64,000 bases of DNA from Nitrospira sp. (GTDB lineage Bacteria; Nitrospirota; Nitrospiria; Nitrospirales; Nitrospiraceae): positions 1-64,000 of the forward strand of contig VOPR01000002.1 of NCBI GenBank assembly GCA_009594995.1, written 5' to 3'. The number at the start of each line of letters is the position of its first letter. The first letter of the stretch is position 1. Made by a program: the position numbers and the translations under genes. Below are positions 52,805 to 61,592 of the stretch, in pieces. The notes beneath the pieces are model-generated. The model made no database searches and was not told the origin of the DNA. It saw nothing but the letters and a program-made list of their open reading frames with translations.

Positions 52805-53491
52805 GGCAGTTGTCCTCCTGAAATTAATGATAACCGATTGAGAGCTGTACCCTTTTCGCGGGAGTTCACGTGCACTGAACCCGGGCAAGAGTTGAAACGA
52901 TGGCGCGAGTCGTACTCTTACTTACAAATATGCAAATTCTCTCTTGTCCTGCTGCGCCGGGTCTTTAGAACTGTATCGGCACTGCCAGTCCCAAAGGCGG
53001 TTTCATTGACAGTGAGCGGGCACTCGCATCTCGTGAGTTCTCAACTTCTCATGGTAAAGCCCATCCGGACGATGATGAGAGTGCCTGGCAACGGAATACG
53101 CTTTGCCTGAGAATAACTACGGAGCCCAGCTCACGTCCAACTACGTTCAGAAGTAAGCAAAACTCCTGCCGTCTCTGCTGGTTGTGATTTCAGGCTATTT
53201 GAGAGGTGCCTGCAACTCGCAACCCGTTTCCGAGTATCAAAAGCGATACTGTCCCGTATCCATGTAGATACTCAGACGTCTCGATTGCATTGACTGGATT
53301 GGATTCGGGAGCAACACCACCATGGGAAAGTGAGTACTACGGCTGGATTCCGGCACTCCGTCGACTAGCTGTGATCCTCCTGTCCAGGGCTTCTCCTAGT
53401 CCATCGGTTCGCCGGGCAGGGGTATGCTCAATTGTAATGGGTCCGTCGTAAGGACATCTTGCGAAAAATCCGATCAACAGGAGGGGCGAAC
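52805..53491. other. large intergenic region, no gene supported
   Basis: 687 bases between divergent genes. Frames here are short, lack ribosome sites and have unlikely composition. A TTGACA at 53006-53011 has no matching -10. GGGTATGCTCAATTGTAATG near 53430 could contain a -10 for the downstream exported protein, but is weak. Confidence 0.5.
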
Positions 53492-53995
53492 ATGTCAAAG
53501 TTTTTCATCCATGCACTAATCGTCTTGGCGGTAGTCGGGTCGAGTGGTCAGTTCGCCGGGGCTGATGAAGGATCCGCGAAAAGCCATCACCAGCATTTAC
53601 AGGGTGTCGTCATCGACAAAGCGGGAACACTTGCGGTGAAAGTCCCCAGCGGCAGCACCTATCAACTCAATGAGAACCGTTCTGAGCGCCATGGCCATGC
53701 CATGCCCAAGGTAGGAGAGGAAGTGACGGTCGTGATCGATGAAAACAATATGGTGCTCGAAGTGCATCCGAAGGGGACGGAAGGGAAGCATCGGTTTGTG
53801 ACCGGCGAAGTCGTCTCCATCGGAGTCATGCAACACGAGATCACGTTGAAGACAGCCAAAGGGGAACAAAAGTTTGCGATGGAGAAGCAGGACCTGTCGT
53901 CCTCCATCAAGGATGGCACGCGGGTCCGGGCCGAGTTGAACGAAGCCGGGAGCATCATCGACGTCCATCCCGAGAAATCCGGCGCGGGTCATTAA
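53492..53995 (+). CDS. small exported beta-rich protein of unknown function
   Basis: 167 residues from ATG 53492 with AGGAGG eight bases upstream. The signal peptide ends QFAGA. The mature part has a His-rich start (KSHHQHLQGVVIDKAG), then two related beta modules: GTLAVKVPSGSTYQLNEN followed by VTVVIDENNMVLEVHPKGT, and HEITLKTAKGEQKFAME followed by AELNEAGSIIDVHPEKS. This internal repeat suggests two OB- or SH3-like domains. No family recognised. Confidence 0.8.
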   Translation: MSKFFIHALIVLAVVGSSGQFAGADEGSAKSHHQHLQGVVIDKAGTLAVKVPSGSTYQLNENRSERHGHAMPKVGEEVTVVIDENNMVLEVHPKGTEGKHRFVTGEVVSIGVMQHEITLKTAKGEQKFAMEKQDLSSSIKDGTRVRAELNEAGSIIDVHPEKSGAGH

Positions 53996-54071
53996 GGCGC
54001 GAAAGGGTAATTATCGGAATGCTGCTCTAAGATTCTTTGCACTAGAGGCGAGGTTGTCGGATTGGAAGGGG

Positions 54072-54584
54072 TTACTTTTCTAATCCGGCAGCTGAGCTCT
54101 GCTTCTCCTCAAAGGTGCCCGTGCCGCAGCCTAAACCTCCATACATCATCCCGAAGAAGCCACAGTAAGCTCCAGCTTTGAAGGCCCAGTCTCGACGCGT
54201 GGCCTGCTCGATCCGGCCGTCATGAACAAGAAATGAAACATATTGCGTGCCGACCGGAACCATCGCCGGCAGGGGGACAATGACGAGATACAACACCATC
54301 CCGGACCATCGTAGGCCGCCGGTCTTGTAGATCCATTCTTCTTTTCCGTCCTCGCGGGATTCGATATGGTCCGGCTCACCCCATTGCGTTCGGAGCTCTT
54401 TGGCCGTCTTGAGATCTGTTTCCGTCCCTGCTTTGGGTAGGTCGATTGCGCCTCTGGCCTGGTCGATCTTCGGGTGGTCGCTGGATTCGGTGCGGGTGCC
54501 GAGCGTCCAGGCGCCGAGTCCGACGCAACCGTGGAGCGCGAAGACCGCGGTGATGGAGAGTATCGTGGAGAAAGTTTGCCGCAT
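54072..54584 (-). CDS. lipoprotein of unknown function
   Basis: 170 residues from ATG 54584. The signal peptide ends in the lipobox FALHGC. A region WGEPDHIESREDGKEEWIYK resembles the SmpA/OmlA-type motif 'xxxGxPxxxxxxxGxxxWxY', found in small outer-membrane lipoproteins that help assembly. A hydrophobic segment (SGMVLYLVIVPLPAMVPVG) follows. The C-terminus is Gly-rich (GMMYGGLGCGTG). The assembly role is only a resemblance. Confidence 0.75.
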   Translation of the reverse strand: MRQTFSTILSITAVFALHGCVGLGAWTLGTRTESSDHPKIDQARGAIDLPKAGTETDLKTAKELRTQWGEPDHIESREDGKEEWIYKTGGLRWSGMVLYLVIVPLPAMVPVGTQYVSFLVHDGRIEQATRRDWAFKAGAYCGFFGMMYGGLGCGTGTFEEKQSSAAGLEK

Positions 54585-54730
54585 ACAATGGTCCTTTCTT
54601 GAACAAGTCAGGATCGAACCTTACTCAGATAGCCGTCGCAATACAATGCGGGCACATTCCCGTCCCCCTCCCAAGGTAGGATACCGCTTGCCCTGCCGGC
54701 TAGGTAGGATCCGCCCACACGGAGGTTGTG

Positions 54731-55111
54731 GTGGCGCCTCGTCGGTATGTTCGGACCTACTACCGGTTTCCCCTCAACTATCCTGTCATTTTCGGCGGAG
54801 CGCCTTTTGTCGGCGAAGGTGTCCTGAGCAACCTATCATTGAAGGGCTGCTCGGTGACCTGCGATCGGGAGGTGCTTTGTGGCAGTGAGGTACGAGTGAG
54901 TATGCTCCTGAATCATGAGCCGCCGGCCCTGCCGGTTGAGCTGGGCACCATTAAGTGGGTGAAGGGCAATCAATTCGGCGTGGAGTTTGTGCGCGTGCCG
55001 GTTGAGACTCAACAGCGACTGAATCATCGATTGCGAATTGAATTGATTGAATGGCTGGAGCAACGCCATCGCCACAGTCACTCTTCAGACTCGCCTCGCC
55101 AGGATAATTAG
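54731..55111 (+). CDS. PilZ-domain protein
   Basis: 126 residues. GTG 54731 lies five bases after GGAGG; an adjacent GTG at 54728 is too close. The PilZ c-di-GMP motifs are RRYVRTYYRFPL (Arg-rich switch) and NLSLKGCSV (the D/NxSxxG element), followed by a six-strand barrel (LGTIKWVKGNQFGVEFVRV). No other domain, so it is probably a diffusible c-di-GMP effector. Confidence 0.85.
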   Translation: MAPRRYVRTYYRFPLNYPVIFGGAPFVGEGVLSNLSLKGCSVTCDREVLCGSEVRVSMLLNHEPPALPVELGTIKWVKGNQFGVEFVRVPVETQQRLNHRLRIELIEWLEQRHRHSHSSDSPRQDN

Positions 55112-55374
55112 CCGTTCCTCACCCTTCAGATGTGAATCCTTCCGTCTTATTTCAGTACGACATCCGGTTCGCCGGTTTCCGATTCACCAACATCTGCCAT
55201 TGGGTAAGGGGGTTACCGTCGCGTCTTCACCCTCGCGGCCGGTTCTGGAGCATCGACAAACCGGATGGTGGTGTATCACGGGACATTCCTGTACACTACG
55301 CGCCTTAGTAGAAGGTACGGCGCCTCGTGCGCAAGGGCGCTCTGTTTTCTAGAGAGCCAATTCATCGCTCGCCG

Positions 55375-58300
55375 ATGGAGCCTATGGCTTCCGATCCGCT
55401 CCCGTCAGATCCGATACCACCGAATCAGGCCCCTCCGGGGGCGCTTACCTGGTGGTCCCGACTTGCCGAATGGAATCCCACGCTGCTGACGGTGGCCGCA
55501 CTCGCGGTGGCGACCGGGTTACGCATGGCCCTGACGCCCATATGGGGATCAGGATATACCTTCATCACCTACTACCCCGCCATTATGTTCATTTCGGTGG
55601 CCAATGGCTGGCGCCATGGCATCGGCGCGACGCTGATGTCGTCGGTGTTGTCGGCCGTCCTCTTTTTCAAGGAGGAATCCACGCCTCGTGAACAAGAAAT
55701 GGCCCTGGCGCTGTTCATCGCGGCCAACCTCATTATCGTCTCCTTGTCTGAAGCCGTGACGCGGGCACGTCTTCGCGCGCAGGCGGAGACATCAATGGTG
55801 CGCGCCGAGGAACATCAGTTGCGTTTGGAAATGGAAGCGCGAGCCAAGGCGGAAGAGCGGGTGCGGGCCAGCGAGCGGCAGATGCAGTTTGTGACGGACC
55901 ATGCGCCGGTGCTCATCGCTCAGTGCGGTACCGATGGCCGGTACCGGTTTGTGAATCAGCAATATGCCGCGCTCCTGGGACGGACACCCGAAGATCTCGT
56001 CGGTCGCCATCCTCGAGATGTGTTGAGACCCGAAGCCTACAAGCATGCGGCGCCGTTCATGAAAGAGGCGCTCTCCGGGCGGCGGGTGAAGTTTGATCAG
56101 CATTTACCAGGCTCGGCTTCTGCGGGACGCTTGCTGCAAGTCGCTTACGCGCCGGAGTTCGACGAGCGTGGAGCCGTGACGGGGTTCATTGCGGCCATCA
56201 GCGACATTACCGAGCGCAAGCAGGCCGAGCAGGCAAGGGCCACGCTGGCCGCCATCGTCGAATCCTCGGAGGATGCCATCGTCAGCAAAGACCTGAACGG
56301 GGTCATTACCAGCTGGAATCGAGGGGCCGAACGATTGTACGGGTACAGCCGGCAAGAAGCGGTCGGCCGATCGGTGACATTGGTGATCCCTGAAGAACGG
56401 CTCGACGGAGAGGCGCCTATTCTCGAGCAGATCAGGCGAGGGGAGGCCGTTCCGCAATATGAAACGGTGCGGCGGCGCAAGGACGGCACGCTCATTGATA
56501 TTGCCCTGACGGTGTCGGCCATACGCAACGACGAGGGACAGATCGTCGGGGTCTCAAAAGTTGCCCATGACATCACTGAGCGCAAGCGGGCCGAGGCCGC
56601 ATTGCGTGAGAGCGAGGAACGGCTGCAGCTGTTTATTGAACATGCGCCGGCGGCCATTGCGATGTTTGATCGAGAGATGCGGTATGTGGCGGTGAGTCGG
56701 CGCTGGCTGGCCGATTATGGGTTACCGGAAGACATCCTTGGGCAGTCTCACTACGCTCTATTTCCCGAGGTGCCTGAGCGGTGGCGGGCAGCGCATCAGC
56801 AGGGACTGGCGGGTATCGTCGCACGGGCCGAAGAAGATTGTTTCGAACGAACAGACGGGACGGTGCGCTGGCTGCGGTGGGAGATCCGCCCCTGGCGTGA
56901 CAAGGTCGGCGGCATCGGCGGCATCATCATTTTTGCCGAGGATATCACGGCGGGCAAGGTTGCCGAGGATGCGCTCCGGGAAAGCGAGGCGCAGCATCGG
57001 GCGACTTTCGATAACGCGGCGGTCGGCATTGCGCATGTGGGGCTTGACGGCCGGTGGCTACGATGCAATGACGCCCTGTGCGCTCTTACCGGATACTCCC
57101 GCGAAGAACTGCTGACCAAGACCTTTATGGAAATTACCCACCCCGACGATGTCGAACCCGATTGGTCTGCCGTCCGCCGGTTGGTGGCCGGCGAGATTGA
57201 GACCTTTTCCATCGAAAAGCGCTATATCCGGAAAGACGGTACGCCGATCTGGGGGCATCTGACCGTGTCGTTATTGCGCGACGCGCAGGGCCGCGCGGAA
57301 CATTTCATTTCGATCGTTCAGAACATCCAGAGCCGTAAAGAAGCGCAAGCACAATTGCGGCAGTTCGCCGACGATCTGGAGCGGCGTGTCGAAGAGCGGA
57401 CCAGAGAACTGGCCGACTCGCAGGACAAACTGAGAGCGCTGACGACCGACTTGAATCTGACGGAGCATCGCATCCGGAAACAACTTGCGACTGATCTGCA
57501 CGACTATCTCGCGCAGCTCCTGGTTCTAAGTCGTCTTAAGCTGGGACAGGCCAAATTGGAAGACGTCACGCCTGCGGCGGCGCAGGCGATGACGGAGGTC
57601 CAAGAGGTCATGGATCAAGCACTGGCCTATACACGGACCCTGGTGGCACAACTCAGTCCGCCCATTTTGAATGAATTCGGGCTCCTCATGGCCTTGCGGT
57701 GGTTGGCCGACCAAATGCAGCGTCAGCTCACCGTGTCATTGGACTTGGAGACTGAGGTGTTGCCGTTATCCGAAGAACAGTCGGTGCTGCTGTTCCAATC
57801 GGTCCGCGAACTGCTGATGAATATTGTAAAACACGCGGGCACGGCTGAGGCTCGAATTGCGGTGTCCCAGTCCGGAGGGGTCCTTCGCATCACCGTCTCG
57901 GATCCGGGAACCGGCTACGATCCAGTAGCGGCGGAAGCGAGACTAGAGCCGGGTTTCGGGATTTTCAGCATTCGCGAACGCATGAAGGCACTTGGTGGAG
58001 GCTTCGAAATGCATTCCGCTCCAGGGGAGGGGACGACGGCCATTCTGCAGTTGCCGCTCGAGCATCAGGGCGGCATGCCTGCGGAGCGGACCGGCCAACC
58101 TGGAGTGGGGAGCGAGCCTGATGAGGCGGTATCGGGACCAATCGAACCGGGATTGTCGGAATTGGTTCGCGGTCCCTCACTTCATTCGTCTCCGAAGATC
58201 CGGGTCTTGCTGGTGGATGATCATCAGATGTTGCGCCAGGGCCTTCGAACGATTGTGAACGGACATCCACGGCTGGAGGTCGTCGGCGAGGCTGGCGATG

Positions 58301-58566
58301 GTTTGGAAGCCATCGAATTGGCCCGTGTCTTTAAGCCGGACGTCGTGGTGATGGATGTCAATATGCCCCGGTGCGATGGGGTCATGGCGACGAAGCGCAT
58401 CAAGGAAGAATTCCCGGAGATGAAAATCCTGGCGCTCTCCATGCACAACTCTCCTGACATCGTGGAGCGTATGAGACAGGCGGGAGCCTGGGGGTATCTT
58501 ACCAAGGAGAGCGCCGGGGGCCAGCTGTGCCGGGCAATCGTCGAAGCGACAAAAAGTGAGTCGTAA
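55375..58566 (+). CDS. large hybrid sensor kinase: membrane DUF4118-like, four PAS, HisKA_3 kinase, receiver
   Basis: 1063 residues from ATG 55375; a GTG at 55327 with GAAGG upstream is an alternative start. Residues 35-125 hold three or four membrane helices (YTFITYYPAIMFISVANGWR), as in DUF4118 proteins. PAS domains lie at about 165-280, 288-405, 411-530 and 536-656. HisKA_3 has His709 (RKQLATDLHDYLAQLL). HATPase follows (ELLMNIVKHAG; DPGTGYD). The C-terminal NarL-type receiver has acceptor Asp994 (VVMDVNMPRCDG) and no HTH. It is paralogous in its catalytic half to the protein at 20345. Confidence 0.93.
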   Translation: MEPMASDPLPSDPIPPNQAPPGALTWWSRLAEWNPTLLTVAALAVATGLRMALTPIWGSGYTFITYYPAIMFISVANGWRHGIGATLMSSVLSAVLFFKEESTPREQEMALALFIAANLIIVSLSEAVTRARLRAQAETSMVRAEEHQLRLEMEARAKAEERVRASERQMQFVTDHAPVLIAQCGTDGRYRFVNQQYAALLGRTPEDLVGRHPRDVLRPEAYKHAAPFMKEALSGRRVKFDQHLPGSASAGRLLQVAYAPEFDERGAVTGFIAAISDITERKQAEQARATLAAIVESSEDAIVSKDLNGVITSWNRGAERLYGYSRQEAVGRSVTLVIPEERLDGEAPILEQIRRGEAVPQYETVRRRKDGTLIDIALTVSAIRNDEGQIVGVSKVAHDITERKRAEAALRESEERLQLFIEHAPAAIAMFDREMRYVAVSRRWLADYGLPEDILGQSHYALFPEVPERWRAAHQQGLAGIVARAEEDCFERTDGTVRWLRWEIRPWRDKVGGIGGIIIFAEDITAGKVAEDALRESEAQHRATFDNAAVGIAHVGLDGRWLRCNDALCALTGYSREELLTKTFMEITHPDDVEPDWSAVRRLVAGEIETFSIEKRYIRKDGTPIWGHLTVSLLRDAQGRAEHFISIVQNIQSRKEAQAQLRQFADDLERRVEERTRELADSQDKLRALTTDLNLTEHRIRKQLATDLHDYLAQLLVLSRLKLGQAKLEDVTPAAAQAMTEVQEVMDQALAYTRTLVAQLSPPILNEFGLLMALRWLADQMQRQLTVSLDLETEVLPLSEEQSVLLFQSVRELLMNIVKHAGTAEARIAVSQSGGVLRITVSDPGTGYDPVAAEARLEPGFGIFSIRERMKALGGGFEMHSAPGEGTTAILQLPLEHQGGMPAERTGQPGVGSEPDEAVSGPIEPGLSELVRGPSLHSSPKIRVLLVDDHQMLRQGLRTIVNGHPRLEVVGEAGDGLEAIELARVFKPDVVVMDVNMPRCDGVMATKRIKEEFPEMKILALSMHNSPDIVERMRQAGAWGYLTKESAGGQLCRAIVEATKSES

Positions 58567-58630
58567 CCGGGGAGATGAGTAGGCTAGCGTGATGCTGTCA
58601 GCACGAGTGAACGGGGAACGCGCCTCGTAG

Positions 58631-59011
58631 TTAGTGGGTGGTCTTGTCCTGCATCAATTCTTGCGCAATGACGTCGAAGATTTTGTCGGCGACCAGTTCT
58701 TTGGGAAGGAAGGCGTTTGCACCGACCGCGAGCAGTGCCCCCTCGACCTCTCTGCTGGTATGGCAGGACATGCCGATCACGACGGTCTCCGGCAATAGGG
58801 CTCGAATTCGGCGAGTCGCCTCAACCCCGTCCATTCGTGCCATGCCGACATCCATCAGGACCACGTGGGGCCGAAGGGTCTGCGCCATCTGTGCGGCGGC
58901 GATGCCATCGCCTGCTTCGCCGGTGACGCGAAAGCCCTGCCGCTTGTTCAAGATCGCTCGTAACGTGTCTCTCAACTGCAGATTGTCATCCACGACGAGA
59001 ATGTCGATCAC
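58631..59011 (-). CDS. single-domain NarL-type receiver protein
   Basis: 126 residues. Receiver with the pair VVDD, acceptor Asp in VLMDVGMARMDGVEATRRI (about residue 54), Ser in GMSCHTS and Lys in FLPKELVAD. There is no output domain. It is convergent with the large hybrid kinase, whose receiver is of the same type, so it may accept phosphate from it (inference). Confidence 0.92.
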   Translation of the reverse strand: MIDILVVDDNLQLRDTLRAILNKRQGFRVTGEAGDGIAAAQMAQTLRPHVVLMDVGMARMDGVEATRRIRALLPETVVIGMSCHTSREVEGALLAVGANAFLPKELVADKIFDVIAQELMQDKTTH

Positions 59012-59122
59012 GAAGCACCTCCGTCGGTGAAGCTGAAAGCTGCAGGTTTCAGGCTAGCACAAGTCAAGAATTCCGCGAACGATATTGTGGAAGTTGCCCG
59101 ATGATAGGTGGCCAGCCTCTCC

Positions 59123-59151
59123 TTGACGCACTTCCCGTCTCCGTGTAGGGT
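59123..59151 (+). promoter_or_regulatory. sigma-70-like promoter of the phosphofructokinase gene
   Basis: TTGACG (59123-59128), an exact 17-base spacer and TAGGGT (59146-59151) lie about 108 bases before the ATG at 59259. Confidence 0.45.
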
Positions 59152-59258
59152 CGCACGAAACGCAGCGTTGGCGGGGAACCGAGACCTATGACGGTGGAAG
59201 TCTTGGCAGATCGGACATCGCAGGAGACTGTTGAGAGTCCAGAGGAGCAGGGGAGAAC

Positions 59259-60524
59259 ATGGGGACGAGTGAACAACGACCGGTGGTGGGAATTCTTGTC
59301 GGCGGAGGGCCGGCGCCTGGTATCAACAGCGTGATCGGAGCAGCGACGATCCGCAGCATCCTCGGCGGCTGCGAGGTCATCGGCATTCAGGACGGATTTA
59401 AGTGGATCATGGACGGCAACACGAGTAAGGTCCGTCGCTTGTCGATCGAGGACATCAGCCGCATCCACTTCAGCGGGGGCTCCTGTCTCGGCACGGCGCG
59501 CGCCAATCCCACGCAGAAGACCGAGCATCTCGATGCCTGCCTGGCGAGTCTCCAGAAGCTGGGTGTGACCAGGCTGATTACGATCGGCGGGGATGATACG
59601 GCGTTTTCTGCGCTGAAGTTGGAGCAACGGGCCAACGGACGGCTGCAAGTGGTGCATGTGCCCAAGACCATCGACAACGACCTCGATCTGCCGCACGGAA
59701 TTCCCACGTTCGGATTCCAGACGGCCCGCCATATCGGCGTCGAGCTCGTCAAAAGTCTGATGGTCGATGCGGAGACCACCTCGCGTTGGTATTTCGTGGT
59801 GACGATGGGGCGCAAGGCGGGACACCTGGCCCTCGGAATCGGCAAAGCCGCCGGGGCGACCTTGACGATCATTCCCGAGGAGTTCCGCCACAAGCCCATT
59901 CGTCTGAAGACCCTGGTTGATATTCTGGTGGCGGCCTTCATCAAGCGGCTCGCGGCGGGCCGCTCCGACGGTGTGGCGGTCCTTGCGGAAGGGCTGGTCG
60001 AATTTCTCGACCAACAGGACTTGAACGGATTGGAGGATGTCGAGCGTGACCAGCACGGGCATGTGCGCCTGGCCGAGGTCAACTTCGGCGTCCTGTTGAA
60101 GCGAGCCGTGGAAAAGGAGCTGCGTACCTTCGGCGTGAAGACCACCATCGTTGAGAAAAACATCGGGTATGAACTGCGGTGCGCGGACCCGATTTCCTTC
60201 GATATGGAATATACGAGGGATCTCGGTTATTGCGCGGCGCAGTTTCTCCTGGACGGTGGGACTGCGGCGATGGTGTCGATCCAAAACGGCCGGTTTATAC
60301 CGATCCCGTTCGGCGAGATTCTGGATCCTGCCACGGGCCGCACCCGCGTGCGCATGGTGGATATCGAGTCGGAGTCTTACACCATTGCTCGCCGATACAT
60401 GATTCGACTCTCTCCCGAGGATCTGAGTCAGCCGCAAGAGGTGGTGCGTCTCGCGACCGCAGCAGGGCTGGCTTCGGACGATTTTCGCACGCGATTCGAG
60501 TATCTGATGGGGAAAGATGTGTAA
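59259..60524 (+). CDS. 6-phosphofructokinase, pyrophosphate-type signature
   Basis: 421 residues. PFK fold: GGPAPGINSVIG at the start, then TIGGDDTAF (Asp112/Asp113), PKTIDNDLDLP (Lys136, catalytic Asp139) and MGRKAGHLAL. In the family, GGDD together with a Lys before TIDND marks PPi-dependent enzymes, while ATP enzymes have GGDG and Gly before TIDND. PPi use is inferred from these residues. It converts fructose 6-phosphate to the 1,6-bisphosphate. The aldose epimerase gene follows in the same direction. Confidence 0.92.
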   Translation: MGTSEQRPVVGILVGGGPAPGINSVIGAATIRSILGGCEVIGIQDGFKWIMDGNTSKVRRLSIEDISRIHFSGGSCLGTARANPTQKTEHLDACLASLQKLGVTRLITIGGDDTAFSALKLEQRANGRLQVVHVPKTIDNDLDLPHGIPTFGFQTARHIGVELVKSLMVDAETTSRWYFVVTMGRKAGHLALGIGKAAGATLTIIPEEFRHKPIRLKTLVDILVAAFIKRLAAGRSDGVAVLAEGLVEFLDQQDLNGLEDVERDQHGHVRLAEVNFGVLLKRAVEKELRTFGVKTTIVEKNIGYELRCADPISFDMEYTRDLGYCAAQFLLDGGTAAMVSIQNGRFIPIPFGEILDPATGRTRVRMVDIESESYTIARRYMIRLSPEDLSQPQEVVRLATAAGLASDDFRTRFEYLMGKDV

Positions 60525-60574
60525 GGCAGCGGTGCACCCGATCATCGGCCCACAGGGCTCAGAGATAGTTGAGT

Positions 60575-61528
60575 ATGACACCTCGCGCGACGCCTGATAC
60601 GGAAATCTCGCTCGCCTTTGAGAACCAACGCGCGGTGCTGTCGCCTTGGGGGGCCTCATTGCGCCGCTACTTTCTGGTGGAAGGCGGTGGCGGGGAACAC
60701 GATCTGGTCTGGGGCTATTCGGGCGGCGCGCAAAAGAAGGGCGGGCAGGGCGATGTGCTGATTCCCTTTCCTGGACGAGTAGCGGAGGGGCGCTACTCGT
60801 TTGACGGGCAGACGTTGCAGCTCGAGCGAAACGATAAGGAAGGGCCGAATGCGATCCATGGCTTTGTCCGCACTTTGCCATGGTCTGTGCTGGAGCTCGA
60901 CTCCAACCGGGTTGTCTTTGAGGTTCGTCTGAATGCTGCCGCTTATGGGCCGCGCGGCTATCCCTTCTCACTCGCGATTCGTGTCACGTATAGTCTGGAT
61001 GCGCAGGGGCTGACCTGCATGTTCTCCGTGCTGAATGTCGGCCGGCAAGCGGCGCCGGTCGGGGTCGGCTTCCATCCCTACTTCACCGTCGGGACCCATC
61101 TCGTCGATGAGGCAGAGGCAAAAATTCCTGCCGCCGGGTACCTTGAGTTCAACGAGCGGCTTGCGCCGACCGGCAGGGTTATGCCGGTGAAGGGAACCGC
61201 GTTGGACTACCGGGACTTTCGCCTCGTCGGCGAACGCCGCTTCAACCACTGTTATGTTGAGTTGGATCGTGATGCGGCGGGAATGGCCACGGCGTCACTC
61301 CGCCATCAGGAGAGTGGCCGTCTCATTGAAGTGGTGATGGATCGCGCCTTTTCAGCGATCGTGGTCTACACCGGCGATGCGATCGCGGATGCCCCTCGCC
61401 GGGCTTTGGCGATTGAGCCGATGACCTGCGCAACGGATGCCTTCAACCACCCGGAATGGGGCTTAACACGACTGCTCCCGGATGAGACGTTTACCGGCCG
61501 CTACAGGGTGAGCAGCCACACGAGCTGA
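60575..61528 (+). CDS. aldose 1-epimerase-like protein
   Basis: 317 residues from ATG 60575; the frame begins two codons earlier with TTG. Galactose-mutarotase fold: LIPFPGRVAEGRYSFDG, the catalytic His pair (IHGFVR; GFHPYF) and a late acid in AIEPMTCATDAFN. It interconverts anomers of aldoses, or of hexose 6-phosphates in the YeaD branch. It sits 50 bases after the PFK gene, so it probably shares its transcript. Confidence 0.9.
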   Translation: MTPRATPDTEISLAFENQRAVLSPWGASLRRYFLVEGGGGEHDLVWGYSGGAQKKGGQGDVLIPFPGRVAEGRYSFDGQTLQLERNDKEGPNAIHGFVRTLPWSVLELDSNRVVFEVRLNAAAYGPRGYPFSLAIRVTYSLDAQGLTCMFSVLNVGRQAAPVGVGFHPYFTVGTHLVDEAEAKIPAAGYLEFNERLAPTGRVMPVKGTALDYRDFRLVGERRFNHCYVELDRDAAGMATASLRHQESGRLIEVVMDRAFSAIVVYTGDAIADAPRRALAIEPMTCATDAFNHPEWGLTRLLPDETFTGRYRVSSHTS

Positions 61529-61592
61529 CGAGTCCCGCCTCTGATTTCCATGGCTCCGTTCTCAGCATGGCCTCGAGACCCTGCTTTCACCG

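Noticed and set aside
53206-53451. 81-codon frame in the large intergenic region
   Set aside because: No ribosome site, unlikely composition and no domain.
59064-60971. 635-codon open frame on the minus strand opposite the phosphofructokinase
   Set aside because: It is the antisense shadow of a clear PFK gene, has Arg/His/Gln-rich composition and matches no family.
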